From Pseudoneurospora amorphoporcata (Eukaryota; Ascomycota; Sordariomycetes; Sordariales; Sordariaceae): a stretch of DNA of 64,000 nt. The notes beneath the pieces were generated by a model. The model saw only the letters and a program-made list of their open reading frames with translations, was not told where the DNA came from and searched no databases. The first letter of the stretch is position 1, and each line of letters begins with the position of its first letter. The position numbers and the translations under genes were made by a program. This document shows positions 56,081 through 64,000 of the stretch, piece after piece. The DNA lies in assembly GCA_033297205.1 (NCBI GenBank), contig MU859235.1, positions 1-64,000 on the forward strand, written 5' to 3'.

Positions 56081-57136
56081 GGCTCTTTCAGCTTTCATGT
56101 CTGCGAAATCTCAGGAGCTCCCTGACGAGCTTCCTTTTTTGTCATGTGTATCATGCTCCTGTACAATACGCTCCTCTCGATGTGTTTTGTAAATTTGTTA
56201 CTTCTAGCGTTACCCATGTTCCTTGTCAAGCTTCAGTTCGACTGACCAGCTGCCACCCTTTCTTTGTCATTAGAAAGCAGCTATGTATGCCTTCGCTCAG
56301 TGTACTTGCAGCTCAAATTCATCTATCAAAGGTTGAGGACTATACTACCTCTAACCGTGCGTGCCCCCCTTGGCCCCCTTCCTATTGCTTTCCATTCCAT
56401 TTTCTCACCCACCAAGGCTGTCGCCCGGCCCTACCTTAAACACAACCCTCTTCCGTCCTTTCCACATGCCTCCTCTCCAGCCAGCCTTGATATAAGGTAC
56501 CACTCACGCCACTCCAGCCTCCTCATCATCTTCACGACCACCACATGTCGAGGCCCAGCCGTATGACTCCTGGATGATACACTTCCGTTTTGTAGTAGTA
56601 GCTTCGTTTGCCTCAAAGCAACAGAGAACTACGAAAGTCTCAAACCATACGATTATGGGCAAACAATGCCGGCTTACTTTCCAGAGCACTACGATGTAAT
56701 GTAAATTCCGGTTGATCTCCCCTGATATGTACGATCTTGCGAAATGATCTCGGCTTTTGTCGCGCCGGAAGGTTCTGTGGTAGTTAGGTACCTAAGGTAG
56801 GTAGGTAAACTGTAAAACCGGTCAGCAAACAAGCATGGGGGAAAAAAGCACCCTTACCTCTAGGTATGGGACACATGAATCAAACACAGCCCACAGGAAA
56901 GAGGAAAGAGACGACAAGTTAAAACGGTATTTCCAGCTCAACTAGGTAATTAGGTCGTCAAAAAAGTCATAATTCATCTATCCATCCATCCATCCATCCA
57001 TCATACTATGCTACGCTATGGGTATCTACCTTATCTATGCCATGCCATGCCATGCTGTCCATGTACTGTTCCATTTCGTTTTCGTCTCCTTTTTTTTTAT
57101 CCGCCTTTTTCTTTCCTTGCCACTTCCAATCTCTCC
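56081..57136. other. Intergenic region
   Basis: 1 kb with CCAT (56982-57002) and ATGCC microsatellites. No gene is supported. Confidence 0.5.
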
Positions 57137-59304
57137 CTAAAACCTCCTCTCCCACGTGTTCCACCAAACCCCCATATTAGCCGCCACCACCAAATCCAGC
57201 ATCTTGAGTCCCTCATCATGGATAATCAGTTTCCCCAGCTTCGCTCTCCTTCCCCGACTTCCTCCACCTGCATCTTCCCTCCCGAGCGCCAAATCAAAGA
57301 CGTCCTCTTCCGTGTCATTGAAATACTCGTCTTCCGAGCTGGGCGGCTCTAGACCCAGGAATCTGGAGAATCGATGTCTCTTGCTCCCTGTCGCAGCAGC
57401 ACCCTGACCCGGGGCACCATGTTCGCCGCCAGCGCCAGGAGACCGTGGCTCAGACGGTAGATTAAACCGCAGTTCGGAAACGGGTTTGGCGCCGGTTATC
57501 GCCGAAGTGATGGAGTCGCCGCGGGATTGGCCGATGGTGGGCGCGTCGCGGACGGACTGGGCGAGTTTGGCTGGGTCGATTTGCGTGATTCCGCCCGTGT
57601 GTTCGTCGAGTATGTGTCGGCATTTTAGGGAGCGGCCGGTGGAGCCGGTGCGGAATTCACACCTGCCTAGCCAGGGGGAGAGGAAGACGTAGCCTTTGGG
57701 GCGGAGGTTGGGGCCTGGTTGGGTTATGAGTTGGCCGCCACCACCACCACCACCACCGCCCATGGACTCCCGGCGATTGTGGCCGGCGGGGGGAGGAGAC
57801 TGGGGGTTTTGGGTTTGGTGTTCGTTAGGCGAAAGGTCGGCGGACCCGATGGTTGAGGAGCTGCCGTGGCGAGTATGACGTGGGATACCATCGCCCATGG
57901 TACCACCGGTAGCGGAGGCGGTGCTGGCTGAGCGGGAGTGGCGCCTGAAAGCACCTTTAAGACCGGAGGTCCACGATTTGGTGTAGGCCATTACTACCTG
58001 GCGATGGAAGCCTTCGTCTACTTCCCTGTGCGCTACACCCATGATTTGCTTTTGGGGACTTGCACCGCCTGAGCCTTGACTTTTCAAGCTTCCATTCCCA
58101 CTTGTACTAGCCGACCCCAAGCCTTGCAGCGCCCTGGCGAATGACTGAGGGGAGGTTGGCCGCAAAGCCTCAATGTTTGCGCGGCTGGGCATGCCCCTAT
58201 ATTTTGCGTAGCCGGATGTTTCCAAGTGAATATCGATTAACTGCGTGGCAATCGGTGGTGGTTGTTCGGCAGCTGACGCATCCTCCCCTAGATCCGGATG
58301 TGCTGACTCGGGAGTAGGTATGTTGGTCTCAAACGAAGAAATCTTGCCCACGTTCCACTGGAGGTTGGTCGAAGGATCCCGGCGGATGAGAGTGAGAGTG
58401 AAAGGAATGGTTGCTGCTAGTTTCGAGGTGCTGGGTGCACGAGCACGGGTGACAGTGGCGGGGGAGAGGATGCCATCGCCGGGTCGGGGGACGTTGGAAG
58501 TGGGAGTGTAAAGTGTCTGGTCAGTAGGCGTGATGGGTCGATTGCTGGTCGGGACAGTGCCAGGGCTGACAGTCGGCTCCTCTGGGATGGTCAAACCGGT
58601 CGGTGGCCGTGGACCCATGGGGCGGCGCATGGCTGCTAGGTTCTCGGCCGCGGGTCTCAAAGGCGGTTCGGCAACTGGGCCGGGCTGGAACATTGGGTTC
58701 GGTCTGTATCCGTCGTTCCCAGCAACCGGCGGCTGAGCAGCTACAGCCCGGTCAAGCCTGTCTGAAGCTCGTGGACGTCTAACCGAGTGTGTACGTCGAA
58801 CAGAGGGCGACCTAGTCGGCACCGGCCCTGTATTATTCTTGGGCGCATTGTTCGGGGAAGGTTGTCTCGTCGTGGGAATGTCGACACGGGCACTAGGCGG
58901 TAACGGTTTCCGGGGAATCACACTCCTCGCGCTCTCACCACTAGTTCGAGGCGAAGTGGCGGTGCCTGTCTCGTTTGGACGCGTGTTTTCGACTAGGAGC
59001 TCGTCGGTGGGCAGGTCAAGGTGTATCAGGTAGAGAGCATTGTTAATGTCGTGTACCGTCACGTTCTTGCGCTGCGGACGAAAGGGCGAGAGGATGACAT
59101 CTGTTGACCGGTTTTGGTTAGCGAGACTCGAGACGAGGATTGAGACTGGAAGCATAGGTACATGCCTCGACTGCCGGGAACTCGCGAGATGTACAAGGTC
59201 AACGACTCCTTGACGTCGGCGCTGTGAGGGTATTGTGGCGGATTGGCGGCGAGGGAGTTGAGTGTCGAGAGGGACCTCGCTTCCACGTGGGGCTTGGCGG
59301 CCAT
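57137..59304 (-). CDS. Conserved fungal protein of unknown function, GC-AG intron
   Basis: Exons are 59304-59166 and 59100-57137; the product is 700 aa. The intron (65 nt) joins VPGSR to DVILSPFRPQ in frame only with a GC donor (AG|GCATGT); branch GCTAAC and acceptor CAACAG are good. The N-terminal 80 residues form a compact predicted domain with an LYLIHLDL strand. The middle is Pro/Ser/Arg-rich and disordered, including a Gly9 run. A globular C-terminal part carries GYVFLSPWLGRCEFRTGSTGR and ends in LDLVVAANMGVWWNTWERRF. No known enzyme or binding motif is visible. The architecture looks like that of conserved Sordariomycete proteins labelled oxidoreductase-like without evidence. Confidence 0.8.
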
Positions 59305-60050
59305 GTGCGGGAGGATGATGATGATCGAGAGATGTTGTCGTCAATATCTTGCTTGCTTGCCTGCCTGCCAGCAGGACAAGTTGGAAGTGTTGCCGTTCGT
59401 GATGCTGTCGTCGTGGTGTTGAACAAAAGACGGGAACGGTGACAACGGTGGTCGGGTGGCTGGTCAGAGGACAGACAGTAGGTTGAGTGTACCTCAGCGG
59501 GCAGGCTCGCTGGTTTGGGGTGGATTGTGGCGGGGTTGCACCTCCACTTATCGCGAGTCGGAAACACCGTGCTCAGACTGGCGGGGACAGCCCAGCCCAG
59601 CCCACCGAGTGTTTGAAACAGCGGAGAACAGTGGATATTGTTATGGAGACGCCCTGACCTGAGGCCTATTGACGGCGGCCTCCACTCTAGTCCTCAACAC
59701 CTCAACACCTCATGGAAGGGAATGTTGCCGACACCCAGAAACTGAAATTATTGGGCACAATTTCCTTCATGTGTCAGATGGTCGTTTGTTTGGGCGCTTG
59801 GTTGCTCGTGAGTTGGCTGTTCTGTGTTTTGCTTGGTCGGAGAAAGATGCACTAGGTACCTCTAGAGGTAGCCATTGATTGGCGGGGAGCAATGTGGTAG
59901 TGTTAAGTAGCGGAATGACTACAGGTAAGGTAGGTACCGTTGCACTAACAGACTACTTGGCATGCATGGTCTGGGCATCGGGCCTAATGCTTGTGGCTGT
60001 TTGCTTCAACTTTTTTAACTTGCATTTCCACTTTACAACAACTACAGCCT
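59305..60050. other. Intergenic region
   Basis: Promoter of the 700-aa protein gene and 3' flank of the PKS gene. No gene is supported. Confidence 0.5.
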
Positions 60051-63000
60051 CTAACTATGTCTCGTCTTTTGCACAATAATGGCGGCCAAATCATTCACCG
60101 TTCCACTGCTCAACAGCTCCAGAATCTGCAAATTGGCCCTCAACTCCTTGGCAATCCAGTTGCGCAGCTCAATGGCCGTCAACGAATCCAGCCCGTAGCT
60201 GGTGATGTTCCTCGTCGCATCCAGGTTGGCCACCTCGACCGTCAACACATCCGACAGCTTCTGCAGGATGCCCTGGCCCGCAATCGCCATGGCTTCCTCG
60301 TCCGTCTTGGCTGCCCGGAACGCGTTGCCCGCCGATGCTGCCGCCGTGGGCACGAGGCCTGCACGCTCCGCCGCTGCGAGAGAGTCGGCTTTGAGCTGGC
60401 TGAAGCGCGCGTCCGAGGCATAGTACGGCCATGACCCGTCCGACTGCACATGTAGCTTGAGGCCGGTGAGCACCTGGGCCGGCCCGACCCCGCGCACCGC
60501 CGCAGACAACAGGGCGAGCACCTCGTGCTCCGACACCGTCTCGTGGCCAAAGTTGCGCATGATGTCGTCCTGCCGCTCGGCATTCTCGGCCAGGTACCCG
60601 GCGTCGGTTACGGCCGTGAGGTCGAGAGAGGTGGCTGGGAGGCCGTTGCGCACTCGGTATTGCACAAACGAGTCGAGGAACGTGTTGGCTGCTGCGTAGG
60701 CCCCTTGGCCGCGCGAGCCAAGGATGCCGGCAGCGGACGAGAGAACGACAAAGTAGTCGAGGTTGGCACCCATGTCGGAGAGCACGTTGTGGACGTTCCA
60801 GGCGCCGGCAACCTTGGGCTGCACGACTTGGCTGAAGTCGGGCAAGGACATGCTTTCGAGGAGGACGTCCTGCGTCCTGTTAGCTGGGGGGGCCTACCAA
60901 AGGGGACGACGGGGCGGCACATACCCTCAAAACCATGGCGGCGTGGATGACACCACAGATGCTCGGCAACTCTCGCGCGCAGTCCTTGACCAACTCGCGC
61001 ACTTGCCTTTCCTCGCTGGCATCGCACTTCTTCACCCGAATGTTCACATCAGGGTAACAAATCTCCTTCTCCAGCTGCTCAACCATGTCCTTTCCTCCGC
61101 CGCTTCTCGACAGCAGAACAATGTTCCGGGCGCCATGCTCGGCCATGTACTTGGCCATCGACCGACCGAGCCCGCCGGTGCCACCGATGATGATGTGAGT
61201 GCCATCCCTTCGGAAGATCCCTCTCGACTTGCGGTATGTTGCCTGTTAGTTACTCGTTAGCCAACTGCCTAAACTGACAGACAACCTTCGTCCAGATGAC
61301 ATGACATGCCTTGACCTGATCTCTCCCGCCAACAGCCACCACCACCGGGTGCACCGTCACGGCCCCTCTCACCCACTCTAGCGCACCTGCTAGTTCAGAC
61401 ACGTTGTAAACATGCGTCTTGGTCGGCGGCTGGACCTCCCCCTTCTCCAGCTTTTGCATGACATCCACCAGAGTCTTGTGCATCAACTTCGGCCGGCCCT
61501 CGGCCAAGCTGACCATGTCGATACTCACAAACGACGCGTTGGCGCCCAGTTGCGGCCTCGAGCTTTGCGTCCCTGATGCTCGGATCTCGATCAACCGACC
61601 AAAGTCAGCCAGGCATTGCCAGGCTTTGCTGTCGCCTTCATTCCTGCCGCCCGCCACCGTCAAGACTACCTCGAACCCTGTCCCTCCTGTGGCTTCCTTC
61701 AGCTTTCTTCGCAGGTAGATGCTTCGCCCATCCAACACTCTCTCTTCTGCAAAGCCCAACTTGCGTGCCGCTTCGATTTCGACGTCGTTGGTGACGTACA
61801 CCCATGTATCTGCGCCCAACGACTTGGCAACCTCCACCGCCGCGACACTGGATGGCCCTGACAGCTGTATCAGGAGCTTGTTGTCTTGCTTGACATGGGC
61901 GATGGTGGCCAGGGCGTAGTACGCGCGAGCGACATAGATGGGGATCCCGGCGCCCACTTCGGGGGTTAGCCTACTACTCATCGGTACCACGCTGGTTACC
62001 TTTGCTCGGGCGTGCGTGCCGAACCGACCCTCGGCTAGGGCACAGACGTTGGCGCCGACAGCGACCTCATGCACCCCCTTACCAACGCGCGAGACAGTGC
62101 CAGAACAGCCCCTCGCGATGCTGTGGCGGTGGGAGGCGCCCTGCTGGATGTAGTCGACATCGTCAAGTGTGATGGCACTTGCCGCCACCAGGATCTCTAC
62201 CTCGTCGTCTTTTAACACAGTCTCGGACCGGTCTTCAAAGTGGAGGTTATCCAGCTCACCCTTGGGTCCTTGGCTGGGCGCAAGCTCTAGTTGTCTCAGC
62301 CCGTTGAGCTCAGGCGGGTCTTGATGGAAAGACTGTGTGTAGGGGATGGAGGGACCGAGTTCGCGGGAGATTTCAAGGTTGAGCTGCTGATCAGGTTCCA
62401 ACCTTGGGACGTATAGCTTGCCCTGTTCCTCGGCAAATTCTAGCTCGGCGCTTTCAGCATCGTTCTCGTCGCTTGCAGCAGAAGAAGAGGAGAGGACAGA
62501 GCGGTTGAACGCCTGAACAATCAGGTTGGCCTGTTGCTCAGCAGAAAGTCTCGATTCGGGATCCAAGTCCAACGCGGCAGCAACCGCCGAAGCTTCACTC
62601 CTCGCCGTCCTCAACAGACCCAGAGCCATATTGGAATTCGGCGAGGTTGGGAAGCGAGTCGCGCCGCGGGTTACCCAAAGCAGCCCCGGCGATGTGGTCA
62701 AAAGCTTTTTAATCTGGTCCAGTTGCTCTTCTGCAGCCGAGTTCTTGATGGTGAGGGAACTGACGAGAGGCTGGTCGAGTTCGGATAGGACTAAAAAGGA
62801 GGTGTTGGTGAAGTCAGTCATCTTTTGCAAGCAAGAGATGCGTGCCTGCTTCCCTGTCTGCTGCTCAATCTGGTTATAGACAGCTTTAATTAGTGGAGAT
62901 TTGTTGGGGTTCGGTGTTTCGGTAATGATTGCTACGTTGCGAGTGGGCTTGTCCTTTGGCTCTTGATTTTCGGTTTTGTTATTATTGTTGTTTTCGGCGT

Positions 63001-64000
63001 CGGTCTCGTTTTCAGACTTCAACTCCTCCCATCTGACCTGGAAACACAACTCCCTCGGCCCACCACTTTCCTCCCTCTCGGCTTCCAGAGTCTCAAACTG
63101 CAACCCAGCGATGGAGATGGCCGCGGTCGCGGAGCCCGGGGAAACAAACGCTTCGATCATGAAGCTTGTTTCATCTCCCTTGTTGCTGCTGTCCTCTACG
63201 TTGGAGTGAACGCAAAACGTTTGACCAGGCTTTTTCCTCAACCGTGAACTGATGGTCAAATGCCTGATGGCTGCCGGCAAGTACGACGTTCCAGTGGTCT
63301 TATCATGCCCACCACCGGCGGCACTCAAACTCAGCAAAGGGAGCTGCAACAACTCGTCCAAAATTCCCGGATGAGTTTTATACCCGGTCTCGTGCTGGAA
63401 CGGCATCTCCGTCTTGGTTTCTCTCACCAAACAGTTGGCCGCGGCCGTCTTTTCATTCGCAGTCACCTCGGTCAAGGTCTGGAAATCGCTCGGGTATTGA
63501 GCGCCGACGGAGGAAGCCAGGTGACTGTAGATGGTCTCGGTTGAGTGAAGCGCAAGATTATGGTGCGCGTGTGTACCGGACTTGGCGTGCTCAAGCTTCT
63601 GTTCGAGCTTCTTCTTCTTCTTCTTGTCGAGGGAAGTGAAGGCGGAGGTGCTGTGGCCAGAGCAGGGAGGTGTCTCGGGAGTTGTTGAACCTTGGGCTTG
63701 GGCTGCTAACCCGTCTGCTTCGACGTTTATGGAGCCGCTGTCCGAGGCCGAGGGAGATGAAGAGCCGGATGCGGAGTCGGACTGTCCATCCAAGGAGGAG
63801 GCAGAGGAGACAGCGTCGTCGTCGTCGTTGGTTACAGTCTTGGGATGGGACTGCTGATCCCTTGCCCTTGACAAGCCGAGAGGCTGGCGGCGGACAGGCG
63901 AGGCAGAGCCAGCCTTGACGAAACCCGTACAATGCTCTTGCCATCCGCGACTCTGCTCAAACGAACTGATTCGAAACGAGTCTGGCTGGCCAGCATCGTC
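60051..64000 (-). CDS. Highly reducing polyketide synthase, C-terminal half (DH-ER-KR-ACP), runs off the window
   Basis: The frame is open to the right edge, so the start and the KS-AT region lie outside. Visible from the edge: the last part of a dehydratase domain (SRGWQEHC, then THPGILDELLQLPLLSL), interrupted by a long Asp/Ser/Lys-rich insert; an enoylreductase region; a ketoreductase with IIIGGTGGLGR and the SSAAG ... YAAAN active site; and an ACP with YGLDSLTAIE just before the stop at 60051. Introns: 60870-60924 (55 nt) is clear; between ER and KR the acceptor is at 61243 and the donor is either CAG|GTCAAG (73 nt) or AAG|GTTGTC (43 nt), both in frame. Products of this class are reduced linear or cyclised polyketides; the compound is unknown. 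Confidence 0.92.

Noticed and set aside
1..64000. CRISPR arrays, bacterial operons, rRNA genes
   Set aside because: No regularly spaced repeats, Shine-Dalgarno-linked gene runs or rRNA sequences; the window is eukaryotic nuclear DNA.

Overview
This is GC-rich nuclear DNA from a filamentous ascomycete, most likely a Sordariomycete near Sordariales. The signs are: short spliceosomal introns (mostly 54-90 nt) with CTAAC/CTGAC-type branch sites, a Neurospora-type carboxylic acid reductase, a secreted GH10-CBM1 xylanase, a highly reducing polyketide synthase, a Tad-like LINE, and many TAGG/GGTACC microsatellites confined to intergenic DNA. The species cannot be named from the sequence. Exon limits were worked out by hand from splice signals and reading frame.

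Left part (1-12.8 kb): a duplicated two-gene module. Each unit holds a minus-strand gene A (alpha-helical N-terminus plus C2H2-type zinc fingers) divergent from a plus-strand gene B (DUF7580-type protein with a HeLo-like first helix). Unit 1 is A1 703-3145 and B1 3884-5876. Unit 2 is A2 7221-9735 and B2 10321-12619. The introns match in position and phase. A 490-bp MITE with TTA target duplications lies between the units. Three of the four genes carry a lesion (B1 nonsense codon, A2 nonsense codon, B2 frameshift). A 25-bp motif occurs on both outer sides.

Middle-left (13-25 kb): GH10-CBM1 xylanase with a GC-AG intron; an assembly gap in artefactual homopolymers; a small secreted Asp/Asn/Ala-rich protein; then an MFS sugar-transporter pseudogene split by a 2,045-bp LINE derivative that encodes only the gag-like ORF1 yet has an intact 5' end, an (AAC)n 3' tail and a 13-bp target site duplication. 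The 5' end of a second copy sits at the left edge of the window. Next comes the carboxylic acid reductase (A-T-R).

Middle (25-43 kb): a Zn2Cys6 regulator, a membrane-anchored P450, a YwbE/DUF2196 protein, a TMEM256/DUF423 membrane protein, an NmrA/isoflavone-reductase-like protein, a soluble CYP505-like P450 lacking the I-helix acid, and a hemerythrin-domain protein. Intergenic stretches here are long (up to 5 kb) and show no genes.

Right part (47-64 kb): a LEE1-like CCCH protein; two mitochondrial complex I genes side by side on the same strand (acyl carrier protein with an 18-nt microexon, and the TYKY/NDUFS8 iron-sulfur subunit); an intron-containing tRNA-Ser(UGA); a 700-aa conserved fungal protein of unknown function; and the 3' half (DH-ER-KR-ACP) of a highly reducing PKS that runs off the right edge.
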